Positions 9,157 through 18,052 of a stretch of DNA of 64,000 nt are shown piece by piece. A model generated the notes under the pieces. That model was not told where the DNA came from. It made no database searches and saw only the letters and a program-made list of their open reading frames with translations. This DNA is from Nannocystis pusilla (GTDB lineage: Bacteria; Myxococcota_A; Polyangia; Nannocystales; Nannocystaceae): contig NZ_JAIRAU010000041.1 of assembly GCF_020073745.1 (NCBI RefSeq), forward strand, positions 1 to 64,000, written 5' to 3'. Every line of letters starts with the position of its first letter. Position 1 is the stretch's first letter. Made by a program: the position numbers and the translations under genes.

Positions 9157-10629
9157 GTGACCGGTCCTCGCAGCACCGCCGCGACGCGCTGGCTCGCCGG
9201 CGCGGTCGTGCTGGCCACCCTGGCGCTCGGCGCCAACCCGGCCCGCAAGGCGTTCGTGCGCGCGCTCGTCGGGCGCGACGGACAGGTCCCGATGGACATG
9301 TTCTTCGGGACATCTTCGGGGCCGGGCCTTCCCGAGGCGAAGCACGTGCGGGTGGTGGTGCTCGACGGCCTGGGAGCGGCGGCCGCGAGCGAGCTGCCGG
9401 CGCTGTCGCGGGTGTGCGCGGCCGGGCAGGAGCTGCGGGTCGACGTCGGCTTCCCGACGGTCTCGCTGCCGGTCCAGGCCGCGCTGTGGACCGGGCGCAC
9501 GCAGCAGCAGTCGGGCCTGCAGTACCGCGCGACGCAGCTCGCGGCGCCGCCCGCCGGCGCGAGCCCGGCTCAGGTCGCGGACAGCGTGGCGCTGGCCGAG
9601 TCGCACCCCGAGATCGTGCGCTCGTTCGGGTTCGCCAGCACGCGGCCCGATCCGTCGCGCGACCCCGAGGACCCCGAGGTGTGGCGCGCCGAATTTCCGG
9701 CGCAGGCGATCGCGGCGGTGGCCTCGTCGTCGCGGCTCGTGCATGTGCACGTGCTGCGCGTCGACGAGGCCGGGCACGCGTCGGGCGCGGCCTCGCCGGC
9801 CTACGCCGAGGCGGTCCGCGGCGCCGACGAGCTGCTCGGGCGCATGCGGGCGGTCGGGCCCGCGGACGCGCTGTGGGTGGTGCTCGCGGACCACGGGCAT
9901 CGCCCCGCGGGCGGGCACGGCGGCGAGGAGCCGGAGATCCGGGTGGTGCGTGCCTGCGTCGCGGGGCCGGGGATCGCACCGTCGACGTCGATCGCGTCGA
10001 TCCACCTCGTCGACCTCGCGCGCGCCGTCGCGGACGCGCTGGGGGCGAAACTCCCCAGCGACGCCCGCGGCCGGGCCTGGACCGAGGCGCTGGCCGATCC
10101 GGCGCCGGGCGCGACGCTGCCGCGTCCGGGGCCGCTGCGCGTGGCGATCGCGGCGGTGCTGGTCGCGCTGGCGCTGGTGCCGGGTGTGCGATCGGACAGG
10201 TCACGCGGGTGGCGTGGGCTGCCGTGGGCGCTGCTGCTGGCGCTCGCCGGGGTGGCGGTGATGCACGGATGGCCGACGCTGTCGGATCCGCCGGTGTTCG
10301 CCCCGCGCGGGCTGCAGCTGTGGCTGGCGTGCGTGCCCGCGGCCGTGCTCGCGCTGGGGCTCGGGCTCGCCGGTCACTCGGCGCGGGCCCAGCTGGTGCC
10401 TGCGCTGGGGTTGTTGGCCGCGGCGCTGGTGCTGTGTCGCGCGCCGGAGGTGTGGCTCTTGCCCGGGCTCGGCCTCGGCGAGGCCGGTCCGCCGCTGATG
10501 CCGCGCTGGAGCGCGACGGTCAGCGTGCTGTTCGTGGTGGTCCGCAGCATCGCCGAGGGCGCGGCGCTCGCGTGGCTTCTGCGTCCGCTGGTGCAGCACG
10601 TGCGGCCCCGGGCCCGGGCGCGTCGCTAG
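9157..10629 (+). CDS. Membrane-anchored alkaline-phosphatase-fold phosphodiesterase/phosphotransferase
   Basis: 490 residues from a GTG start. Topology: an N-terminal membrane segment (about 12-28), a catalytic domain outside the membrane (about 60-320), then about six C-terminal membrane segments. Metal-site landmarks of the alkaline phosphatase superfamily are present: RVVVLDGLGA, FPTVSLPVQAALWTG (nucleophile Thr), RVDEAGH, and LADHGHRPAGGHGG with the D-H-G-H pair. The layout of a soluble phosphodiesterase domain followed by a polytopic tail is that of GPI/lipid ethanolamine-phosphate transferases (PIG-N type) and type I phosphodiesterases. Likely acts on a lipid-linked or envelope phosphodiester. 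The TAG stop lies inside the inverted-repeat element that follows. 8948-9156 before it holds no gene that I can see. Confidence 0.75.
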   Translation: MTGPRSTAATRWLAGAVVLATLALGANPARKAFVRALVGRDGQVPMDMFFGTSSGPGLPEAKHVRVVVLDGLGAAAASELPALSRVCAAGQELRVDVGFPTVSLPVQAALWTGRTQQQSGLQYRATQLAAPPAGASPAQVADSVALAESHPEIVRSFGFASTRPDPSRDPEDPEVWRAEFPAQAIAAVASSSRLVHVHVLRVDEAGHASGAASPAYAEAVRGADELLGRMRAVGPADALWVVLADHGHRPAGGHGGEEPEIRVVRACVAGPGIAPSTSIASIHLVDLARAVADALGAKLPSDARGRAWTEALADPAPGATLPRPGPLRVAIAAVLVALALVPGVRSDRSRGWRGLPWALLLALAGVAVMHGWPTLSDPPVFAPRGLQLWLACVPAAVLALGLGLAGHSARAQLVPALGLLAAALVLCRAPEVWLLPGLGLGEAGPPLMPRWSATVSVLFVVVRSIAEGAALAWLLRPLVQHVRPRARARR

Positions 10630-10790
10630 TGCCGCGACCGGGCCATTTCGAGCAGCCTCGCTAGTTCTCCGCCACGCTGGCCGCGTTGCTCGTCGGTCAC
10701 ATATTGCCCGATATGCTCCCTCCTCGCGCCTTGCCAGCCTGTCGGAGCCCGGCGCGAGGACTACTCGAAATGACCCGGTCGCGGCACTAG
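10626..10790. mobile_element. MITE-like element with 27-bp terminal inverted repeats
   Basis: The left arm 10626-10652 (CTAGTGCCGCGACCGGGCCA...) and right arm 10764-10790 are inverted copies with 26 of 27 positions matching. The 111 bases between them contain CTCCGCCACGCTGGCCG and a GTCACATATTGCCCGATATG block. A second, partial copy lies at 54868. The element begins in the last codons of the phosphodiesterase gene and provides its TAG stop. It has no room for a transposase, so it would move in trans. Confidence 0.8.
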
Positions 10791-10939
10791 TGCTCGGGGC
10801 GTATGGCCACATGGGCCGTGAAATTGGGTCGCCGCGTCGTCGACCTCGAGGCCGCGCGATCGTGCTTGACGCACCTGGCGCGGTTTGGGATGCCTTGAAC
10901 TGCGGGCGGCAGGTGTCGCGCGCGGAGGGACTGAGGACG

Positions 10940-11692
10940 ATGCTTATCCATGGTGGCTTGCGAGTGGTGCTGTTGGGCGGGCTGCTCGCCGCGACGGTCG
11001 GCTGCAGCGACGACGACGGCGGGACCAGCGGCTTCTCCAGCTTCAACCCGTCGGCAGGGGGCACGCCCGGGACCACGCCGGGGACGACGCCCGGTACGAC
11101 GCCCGGGTCCACGCCGGGCACCAGCGAGACCACGAACGAGACCACGAACGACCCCGAGACGACCGAGCCCGTCGATCCGACGACGACGTCGCCGACGACG
11201 AGCACCACCATGCCGCCGCCGACCACGATGACCACCGAGCCGCCGCCGGTGACGACCGAGTCGGAGACGACCGAGGACGAGACGACGTCGAGCTCGAGCT
11301 CGTCGAGCTCGAGCACGACGACCACGACCACCGACTCGAGCTCGTCGTCGAGCTCGACGACGATGATGATGACGACGGACCCGCCGCCGAAGGACCCGCA
11401 GCCGGCGGCCGGGCTCTACTCGAACTGCTTCCCGACCAACAACTGCGACATCATCTGCCTCAACCTGCAGGACCAGAACATGGTGGCGTTCGACGGGTTC
11501 TGCTCGTACCTGTGCCAGTCCGAGGCGGACTGCGTGCCCAAGCCGAACAGCCCGGCGGTCACCAAGTGCCTCAACATCGACGCGACGCAGAAGTCGTGCT
11601 TCCTCCAGTGCGTGAGCGACGCCGACTGCCCGACCGGCATGACCTGCGAGCTCGTCAACCTGCCCAACGCCCAGGGCAGCTACTGCTGGTGA
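10940..11692 (+). CDS. Ser/Thr-rich linker lipoprotein with Cys-rich C-terminal domain
   Basis: 250 residues. I chose ATG 10940 because it follows a GGAGGGA ribosome site by about 10 bases and starts a clean lipoprotein signal with lipobox ATVGC (Cys at about residue 22). Residues 30-155 are a low-complexity Thr/Ser/Pro/Glu spacer including GTTPGTTPGTTPGSTPG repeats and poly-Ser/poly-Thr. The last 95 residues carry about 10 cysteines in small units (CQSEADCVP, CVSDADCPTGMTCE) typical of myxobacterial surface lipoproteins. The same plan is seen in the minus-strand lipoprotein at 33109. Surface role unknown. Bases 10791-10939 upstream would hold its promoter; no clear -35/-10 pair stands out. 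Confidence 0.85.
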   Translation: MLIHGGLRVVLLGGLLAATVGCSDDDGGTSGFSSFNPSAGGTPGTTPGTTPGTTPGSTPGTSETTNETTNDPETTEPVDPTTTSPTTSTTMPPPTTMTTEPPPVTTESETTEDETTSSSSSSSSSTTTTTTDSSSSSSSTTMMMTTDPPPKDPQPAAGLYSNCFPTNNCDIICLNLQDQNMVAFDGFCSYLCQSEADCVPKPNSPAVTKCLNIDATQKSCFLQCVSDADCPTGMTCELVNLPNAQGSYCW

Positions 11693-12253
11693 GATCGCGC
11701 GGTGGTGCGTCCTGACGACGCGGACGGGCTCGGCCCTGAAGGGGGCGGCGAGGCCGCGTCATGCTGCACCGTTCCAGCGGGTGAGAGTCCCGTCCGGGTA
11801 GGCGCCGGAGCGCCCGGTAGCAGGCCCCAGGCACGGCGAGAGATCGTCGTGGCCCGAGCGGGGCGTCGAGAGCCTCTTCGGAGGGAGCAAGAACGCGGGC
11901 CGCAACATCAAGTGAAGCCTGCAGCCTCGTCAGATCAACAATGGGGGAGCCGAGCCGCTCATTTCACGGCGAAGGCCACGTCCACCGCGCACGAGTCCGG
12001 ATCAGAAAGCGCGATGGGTCCCTCCGGGGTATGGGGCGTAGCACGCGTTCAAGGAGCGATGCGGAACAGGAGAGGCCCGTCTGCACGGCCCGTGTCGGGG
12101 CGAGGCGGCTCGTATAAGCCGAAGGCGAAGTCGAGCGCTGTGCAGCGGGAGTCCGAGGGGGCCGTAGTACCGGCGAGGGCGGCGCAGAACAACGCTGCCG
12201 GAGGGAAGGACCCCTGGGGTGGTCGTGTCGGAGAAGAAGGTAAGCGCGAGGGC

Positions 12254-13630
12254 ATGGCCTGCAGGACAGGTCCCAACAACCCCAGGCGGCGCAGGCCGCG
12301 TGACAAAGTGCGAGAACTTCAACGCCGACTGTGGGCCGCAGCCAAGCGGCAACCGGGTCGCCGCTTCCATGCGCTGTACGACCGCATCTTCAGGCGTGAC
12401 GTCCTGAAGGAGGCGTGGAAGCGGGTCAAGAAGAACAGGGGGTCAGCGGGCGTCGACGCCCAGACGCTGGCCGAGGTGGAAGAGCTCGGCGTCGATCGCT
12501 TCCTCGAAGCGATTGGTGCAGAGCTCGAGGCGGGGACATACCGGCCGAGCGCGGTCATGCGGCGGTAGATCCCGAAGGCGGATGGGAAGAAGCGGCCGCT
12601 GGGGATCCCGACAGTCCGGGACCGAGTGGTGCAGATGGCGGCGAAGCTGGTGCTGGAGCCGATCTTCGAGGCGGACTTCCTTCCGTGCTCGTACGGCTTC
12701 CGGCCGAAGCGCAGCGCGACGCAGGCGCTCGAGCGCCTGCGCGTGCTGGGAGCGCGCGGTGGAAATCACGTGCTCGACGCCGACATCCGCGACTACTTCG
12801 GCAGCATCGATCACGAGCGGCTGATGAAGCTCGTGGCGATGCGGATCTCGGATCGAAGGGTCCTCAAGCTGGTGCGGCAGTGGCTCGAAGCCGGCGTGAT
12901 GGAAGACGGCCAGGTGACGGCGATGCTCTCGGGGACACCCCAGGGCGGGGTGATCTCACCGCTGCTGTCGAACATCTACCTCGGCGTCCTCGACAAGCTG
13001 TGGCAGCGACGACACGCTCATCTGGGCGAGCTCGTGCGCTACGCGGACGACTTCGTGATCCTGTGCAGGACCAGGAAGGCGTGCGAGGAGGCCGAGGCCA
13101 GGGTCCGCGAGATCCTGCGCCGTCTCAAGCTGGGGCTGCATCCCGAGAAGACGAGGCGAGTCGAGCTGAGCTGGGGACGGCAAGGTTTCGACTTCCTCGG
13201 CTGCCACCTGCGCAAACGCATGTCCGGGCCGATCTGGGAGAAGGAACGCCGCAGGGTGTACTTCCTCCAGCGCTGGCCGTCGACGCGCAGCATGACGCGA
13301 GTGCGGCAGCGCGTGAAGGAGATGACTGGCCGTCATCGCAACGGGGTCAAGGATGTGCGGGTGATCATCCGCGACATCAACCCGGTGCTACGCGGCTGGG
13401 GCAACTACTTCCGCACCGGGAACGCCCACGCGAAGTTCGTGCAGATCGACGACTATGTCCGCAGTCGACTCCGGCGCTTCATGCTGAGGCGCAAAGGACG
13501 GAATCTGCGGGCAGGAGAAGCTCTGCCATGGACTCACGACTTCTTCCACGAGCACGGTCTCCATCGACTTCGTGGGACCGTGCAGTACCCGGAGGCCGCG
13601 TCATGCGACGGCCCGAGAGACCACCGGTAA
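12254..13630 (+). pseudogene. ltrA: Group II intron reverse transcriptase/maturase with in-frame amber codon
   Basis: One continuous frame of 459 codons with a single internal TAG at 12566-12568. Upstream of it lie the N-terminal RT0-like region and KNRGSAGVDAQTL; downstream [31 protein letters not shown], the [18 protein letters not shown] block and the catalytic [11 protein letters not shown] (Y-A-D-D near residue 263). The maturase (GIIM) domain follows ([13 protein letters not shown]). There is no HNH endonuclease domain. The TAG is where related proteins read Tyr (RRYIPK), so a single TAC/TAT to TAG change would explain it. The protein is broken unless the amber codon is suppressed or the intron is served in trans. 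Starting from 12626 would only give a fragment. Confidence 0.85.
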
Positions 13631-13664
13631 GCCGTGTGCGGGAAATCCGCATGCACGGTTTGAA
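13629..13664 (+). ncRNA. Group II intron domain V
   Basis: The sequence AGCCGTGTGCGGGAAATCCG and the following CATGCACGGTTT fold into the conserved short hairpin of group II ribozymes: AGC catalytic triad on the left arm, GAAA tetraloop-like tip and the complementary GCACGGTT arm. Domain V appears intact even though the encoded protein is not. Confidence 0.85.
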
Positions 13665-13785
13665 CGGGGGTCCTGTCTGTCTTCGCGCGGGAGACCGCGT
13701 CTGATAAGAAAGGATCTACCAATGACCTGACTCGAGAGCCAGGTCACCGGCCGCGCGCCCGCGGCTCGGCTATGCTCGCGGCCAC

Positions 13786-16110
13786 GTGAACGCCCCGGTC
13801 AGCGCCGCCGCGAGCGGATCCGTCGAGCTCGCGCTCACCGGGATGCGCTGTGCCAACTGCGCCCAGGCGATCGAGCGCGCGCTGGCGAAGGTGCCCGGGG
13901 TGGCGGCGGCGCAGGTCAACTTCGCCAGCGAGACGGCCTCGGTGAGCCTCGCGGCCGCGGCGCCGGCCAGCCGCGGCGCGCTGGTGGCGGCGGTCGAGGC
14001 GGCGGGCTTCGGGGTGATCGCCGGCGCGGACGCGGCCGACCTGTCCGCAGAGACAGCCGCGCGCGCGACCGAGCTGCGGGCCAGCCGGCGCCGCTTCGTC
14101 GTCGGCGCGGCGTGCACGGCCCCGCTCATGGCCGTCAGCATGGCGCGCGACTTCGGGGCGCTGGCCGATCGGCCGTGGCTGCCGTGGCTGATGCTGGCGC
14201 TGGCGCTGCCGGTGCTGGCCTACACCGGCCGGCCGCACTTCGTCGGCGCCGCGCGGGCGCTGCGGGCCGGGCGGGCCAACATGGACGTGCTGGTGGCGCT
14301 CGGGGCGGGGGTGGCGTTCGCCGCCAGCGCGCCGGTGGTGGTCGCGGGCGCGGCCGGGCATCACCTGTACTTCGAGACAGCCGCGGCGATCGTCACGCTG
14401 GTGGCGCTCGGGCGCCTGCTCGAGGCGCGCGCGCGCGGCCGGGCCGGCGAGGCGCTGCGCTCGCTGCTGGCCCTGCGACCGCGGCGGGCCCGGGTGGTGC
14501 GCGACGCGGTCGAGGTCGAGCTGCCGGCCGAGGCGGTCAAGGTCCGCGACGTCGTGGTGGTGCGCCCGGGCGAGGCCATCCCGGTCGACGGCCGCGTGAT
14601 CGAGGGCGAGTCGACGGTCGACGAGAGCGTGCTGACCGGCGAGAGCTTGCCCGTGACCAAAGGGACAGGTGACACGGTGGCCGGCGGGACGATCAACGGG
14701 CCCGGGCTGCTGCGCCTGACCGCCACCCGCGTCGGCGCGGCCACGGCGCTGTCGCAGATCGTCCGCCTCGTCCGCGCGGCCCAGGCCAGCAAGGCGCCGG
14801 TGCAGGCGCTGGTCGACCGGATCGCGGCGGTGTTCGTGCCGATCGTGATCGCGCTGGCGCTCCTGACCTTCGGGACATGGCTGCTGGTGTCGTCGCACGG
14901 GGCGGCGCACGCGTTGATGCGCGCGGTGGCGGTGCTGGTGATCGCGTGCCCGTGCGCGCTCGGGCTGGCGACGCCGACGGCGATCGTGGTGGCCACCGGG
15001 ACGGCGGCGCGCCGCGGGGTGCTGTTCAAGAACAGCGCGGCGATCGAGGCGCTGCGGGGGGTGCGGGTGGTCGTGTTCGACAAGACCGGCACGCTGACGC
15101 TCGGGCGCCCGCAGCTGCAGCTCGTCGCGCCGGCGGCGGGCGTGACCGCGGACGAGCTGCTGGCGCTGGCCGCCGCGGCCGAGCAGGGCAGCGAGCACCC
15201 GCTCGGGCGGGCGATCGTGGCGGCGGCGAAGGCCGGCGGGCTGGCCTTGCGCGCGCCGACCGGGGTGCGGGCGATCGGCGGCCGCGGCCTGCGGGCGCTG
15301 GTCGACGGGGCCGAGGTGTGGCTGGGGACGCGCGCGTGGCTGGCGTCGCAGGGCGTCTCCGAGGACATGTCTGAAGGGACGTGTGGCAATGTCTCTTCGG
15401 ACATGTCTAACGGGCCCGACAGGGATCGGAGCGCCGCGCGTGACATGTCCGAAAGTACCGGTGAGCAGGCCGGCTGGACGCGGGTCCACGTCGCCCGGGA
15501 CGGGCGGTACCTCGGCTCCCTGGCGCTGGCCGACGCGCCGCGGCCGGAGGCGCGCGCGGTGGTGGCGGCGCTGCGCGGGCAGGGGCTGCGGGTGGCGCTG
15601 CTGACGGGCGATCTGCGGGCCACGGCGCAGGCGATCGGGGCGGCGGTCGGCATCGACGCGGCGGAGGTCCACGCCGAGGTGCTGCCGGCCGACAAGGCGG
15701 CCACGGTCGCGGCGCTGCAGCGCGTGGGCCGGGTGGCGATGGTCGGCGACGGGGTCAACGACGCGCCGGCGCTGGTCCAGGCGGACGTCGGGGTGGCGAT
15801 CGGCAGCGGCACCGACGTCGCGGTCGACGCCGCCGACGTGACGCTGCTGCGCAGCGACCTGCGCGGTCTGCTCGACGCGCTGGCGATCGGTCGCGCCACG
15901 GTCCGCACGATCCGCCGCAACCTGTTCTGGGCCTCGGCCTACAACCTGGTGCTGATCCCGATCGCGGCCGGCGCGCTGTACCCGCTGAGCGCGCTGCCGG
16001 GCTGGCTGCGCGCGCTCGACCCGATGCTCGCGGCCGGCGCGATGGCGCTGTCGAGCGTGACCGTGGTGGTCAGCAGCCTGGCGCTGCGCCGGGTCGCGGC
16101 CGAGCGGTGA
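13786..16110 (+). CDS. copA: Copper-type heavy-metal P1B-ATPase (CopA-like)
   Basis: 774 residues from GTG 13786. In order: one heavy-metal-associated domain with MRCANC (Cys22, Cys25); membrane segments; actuator domain with TGES (about 284); CPC motif IACPCALG (Cys388, Cys390), which indicates Cu(I) or Ag(I); phosphorylated Asp in DKTGT (Asp432); SEHPLG of the nucleotide domain (about 471); [11 protein letters not shown] hinge (about 655); two final membrane segments. All catalytic motifs are intact, so it should export copper from the cytoplasm using ATP. Unusual: residues about 528-559 of the nucleotide-binding domain are an insert made of three in-phase dispersed-motif copies. No copper regulator gene lies next to it. 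Confidence 0.92.
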   Translation: MNAPVSAAASGSVELALTGMRCANCAQAIERALAKVPGVAAAQVNFASETASVSLAAAAPASRGALVAAVEAAGFGVIAGADAADLSAETAARATELRASRRRFVVGAACTAPLMAVSMARDFGALADRPWLPWLMLALALPVLAYTGRPHFVGAARALRAGRANMDVLVALGAGVAFAASAPVVVAGAAGHHLYFETAAAIVTLVALGRLLEARARGRAGEALRSLLALRPRRARVVRDAVEVELPAEAVKVRDVVVVRPGEAIPVDGRVIEGESTVDESVLTGESLPVTKGTGDTVAGGTINGPGLLRLTATRVGAATALSQIVRLVRAAQASKAPVQALVDRIAAVFVPIVIALALLTFGTWLLVSSHGAAHALMRAVAVLVIACPCALGLATPTAIVVATGTAARRGVLFKNSAAIEALRGVRVVVFDKTGTLTLGRPQLQLVAPAAGVTADELLALAAAAEQGSEHPLGRAIVAAAKAGGLALRAPTGVRAIGGRGLRALVDGAEVWLGTRAWLASQGVSEDMSEGTCGNVSSDMSNGPDRDRSAARDMSESTGEQAGWTRVHVARDGRYLGSLALADAPRPEARAVVAALRGQGLRVALLTGDLRATAQAIGAAVGIDAAEVHAEVLPADKAATVAALQRVGRVAMVGDGVNDAPALVQADVGVAIGSGTDVAVDAADVTLLRSDLRGLLDALAIGRATVRTIRRNLFWASAYNLVLIPIAAGALYPLSALPGWLRALDPMLAAGAMALSSVTVVVSSLALRRVAAER
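15367..15462 (+). repeat. Motif cluster inserted in the copA nucleotide-binding domain
   Basis: Copies ATGTCTGAAGGGACGTGT (15367), ATGTCTAACGGGCCCGAC (15403) and ATGTCCGAAAGTACCGGT (15445) are spaced 36 and 42 bases, both multiples of three, and read D-M-S-E-G-T-C, D-M-S-N-G-P-D and D-M-S-E-S-T-G. A fourth, out-of-phase match (TGTCTCTTCGGACA) lies between the first two. Confidence 0.85.
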
Positions 16111-16174
16111 GGATGGCGGTCGGCCCGATGCGCGCCGCTCCGTAACGCGCGGCGATCCGTGCTACGGATCGCGC

Positions 16175-17812
16175 ATGTTCTTCCAGGAGCCGCCGGGCCG
16201 CCCCGATCTGTTCGCCAGCGACGAACCCCTGCACGCGCTGCTGCGCCAGCGCCTCCCGCCCGCGGTGCTGCAGGAGATCCGCCCGCAGTACGAGGCGATC
16301 GGCCGCGCGACCACGGGCGAGCTGTGGGACTGGATGATCCGCGCCGAGGCCGAGCCGCCGGTGCACGTGCCCTACGACGCGTGGGGCCGCCGCGTCGACG
16401 AGATCCGCACCTCCGGCGCGTGGGAGGAGCTGCGCAGGTTCTCGGCGCGCCACGGCCTGGTCGCCACCGGCTACGACGAGCGCCTCGGCGAGCACCGGCG
16501 CGTGGCCCAGGCTGTTCTTTTGTACCTGTTCTCGGGGACATCTGCGACCTACTCGTGCCCGCTGGCGATGACCGACGCGGCGACGCGGGTGCTGCTCGAC
16601 CTGGCGCCCTCGGCCCTGCGCGACCGCCTGGTCGCCGGCCTGACCGCGCGCGACCCGGAGCGGTTCATCACCTCGGGCCAGTGGATGACCGAAAGGACAG
16701 GCGGCTCGGACGTCGGCAACAGCGAGACGATCGCGCGCCCGTCGCGGGTGGTCGGCGACGAGCGGCGCTACACGCTGCACGGGGTCAAGTGGTTCACGTC
16801 GGCGACGACGTCGGAGATGGCGCTGACGCTGGCGCGCATCGACGACGGCGGGACGACGCCGGGCTCACGCGGGCTGTCGCTGTTCTGCGTCGAGATCGGG
16901 CGCGAGCCGGGGCGCGGCTGGACCGGCATCCAGGTCAACCGGCTCAAGGACAAGCTGGGGACCAAGGCGCTGCCGACCGCGGAGCTGACGCTCGACGGCG
17001 TCGAGGCGACGCTGATCGGCGAGCCGGGGCGCGGGGTGGCCAACATCTCGGGGATGCTCAACGTGACGCGGCTTTACAACGCGATCGCGTCGGCGTCGGG
17101 GATCCGGCGCGCGTGCGCGCTGGCCCGCGACTACGCGACCCGCCGCTCGGCGTTCGGGGCCCGGCTCATCGACCTGCCGCTGCACCAGACCACGCTCGAC
17201 GACATGGACGCGGAGGCGGCGGCCGTGCTCGCGCTGGTGCTCGAGGGCGCGGCGCTGCTCGGCCGCGCCGAGGCCGGGACCGCCAGCGAGGCCGAGCGCC
17301 GGCGCCTGCGCGCGCTGATCCCGATCGCCAAGCTGACGACCGCGAAGCAGGCGGTGTCGATCGCGTCCGAGGCGCTCGAGTGCTTCGGCGGCGCCGGCTA
17401 CATCGAGGACACCGGGGTCCCGCGGCTGCTCCGCGACGCCCAGGTGCTGACGATCTGGGAGGGCACCACCAACGTGCTGTCGCTCGACGTCCTGCGCGCC
17501 GAGGCCCGCGAGGGCGCGTTCACGGCGCTGGTCCAGGACCTCGCGGCCCGGGCCGCGCGCTCGTACGCCAACGTCGCCGACGCCGACCTGGAGACCATCC
17601 GCGCCGGCGTCCGCGGTCTCATCGGACAGGTCAAAAGGGACATGTCCCACGGGGAAGCCGCGATGCAGGCCGGCGCCCGCCGGATCGCCCTCGGCACCGG
17701 CTACCTCACCGAGGCGCTGCTGCTGGCCGAGGCCGCCGACGCCGAGCCGCGCGCCGGCGAGCTCCTGGGCCGCTTCGTCGCCCACCGCCTGCGCGGGCCG
17801 TTCGCGGGCTGA
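16175..17812 (+). CDS. AidB-like acyl-CoA dehydrogenase family flavoprotein
   Basis: 545 residues, close to the 541 of E. coli AidB. The pattern is AidB-like and not that of a short-chain acyl-CoA dehydrogenase: a long N-terminal domain, [14 protein letters not shown], then [16 protein letters not shown] (the MTE-x-GGSDV signature), [82 protein letters not shown] near the C-terminus. The FAD-binding and tetramer helices are present. AidB-type proteins bind DNA and FAD and are linked to alkylation stress; whether this one dehydrogenates an acyl-CoA is open. No ada or alk genes are adjacent. Motif copies occur at 16527, 16685 and about 17620-17660. Confidence 0.85.
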   Translation: MFFQEPPGRPDLFASDEPLHALLRQRLPPAVLQEIRPQYEAIGRATTGELWDWMIRAEAEPPVHVPYDAWGRRVDEIRTSGAWEELRRFSARHGLVATGYDERLGEHRRVAQAVLLYLFSGTSATYSCPLAMTDAATRVLLDLAPSALRDRLVAGLTARDPERFITSGQWMTERTGGSDVGNSETIARPSRVVGDERRYTLHGVKWFTSATTSEMALTLARIDDGGTTPGSRGLSLFCVEIGREPGRGWTGIQVNRLKDKLGTKALPTAELTLDGVEATLIGEPGRGVANISGMLNVTRLYNAIASASGIRRACALARDYATRRSAFGARLIDLPLHQTTLDDMDAEAAAVLALVLEGAALLGRAEAGTASEAERRRLRALIPIAKLTTAKQAVSIASEALECFGGAGYIEDTGVPRLLRDAQVLTIWEGTTNVLSLDVLRAEAREGAFTALVQDLAARAARSYANVADADLETIRAGVRGLIGQVKRDMSHGEAAMQAGARRIALGTGYLTEALLLAEAADAEPRAGELLGRFVAHRLRGPFAG

Positions 17813-17818
17813 GCGAGA

Positions 17819-17892
17819 GGTCTGGTCTTCGGGACATGTTGTGCGCGGCCCGGCTTCGCGCCGGGGCCGGACCTGCTCCGAAGACCAGGTCC
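17819..17892. terminator. Long stem-loop after the AidB-like gene
   Basis: Seven bases past the stop, GGTCTGGTCTTCGG (17819-17832) pairs with CCGAAGACCAGGTCC (17878-17892) over at least 11 bases. An inner hairpin CCCGGC-TTCGC-GCCGGG sits in the loop next to a GGGACATGT motif copy. No poly-T follows, as is usual at this G+C. Position and strength suggest a transcription terminator; an mRNA-stabilising structure is the alternative. Confidence 0.55.
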
Positions 17893-18052
17893 GCGGTCGC
17901 AGTCGGGGCTGCCGGCCGGCTTCCTCACGTCGGTCGCGTGAAACCGCGGGGGTGGGTGAGCGCGTCTGCGGAGGGGCGTCCCGCTCGCTGCAGGACGGTC
18001 CGATCGGGGAGCGGACCGCGGCGCGGCGAGTTGGCCTACGCTCGTCCTGTCC

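Larger units (their letters stand above)
11705..13719 (+). mobile_element. Group II intron (retroelement) inserted after the lipoprotein gene
   Basis: The left boundary is set at the GTGCG consensus at 11705, twelve bases past the stop of the lipoprotein gene. The 5' region contains the structured AGCGGGTGAGAGTCCCG-type sequence of domain I. A reverse-transcriptase/maturase frame occupies 12254-13630, and a domain V hairpin follows at about 13629-13664. The right boundary is set at the AC at about 13719 after a domain VI-like stem; this end is uncertain by about 10 bases. The intron lies between genes and interrupts none. Confidence 0.82.

Noticed and set aside
12219-12407. Short frame in the intron starting MVVSEKKVSARAW as a separate gene
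   Set aside because: It is out of phase with the reverse transcriptase, which occupies the same bases with clear family motifs.
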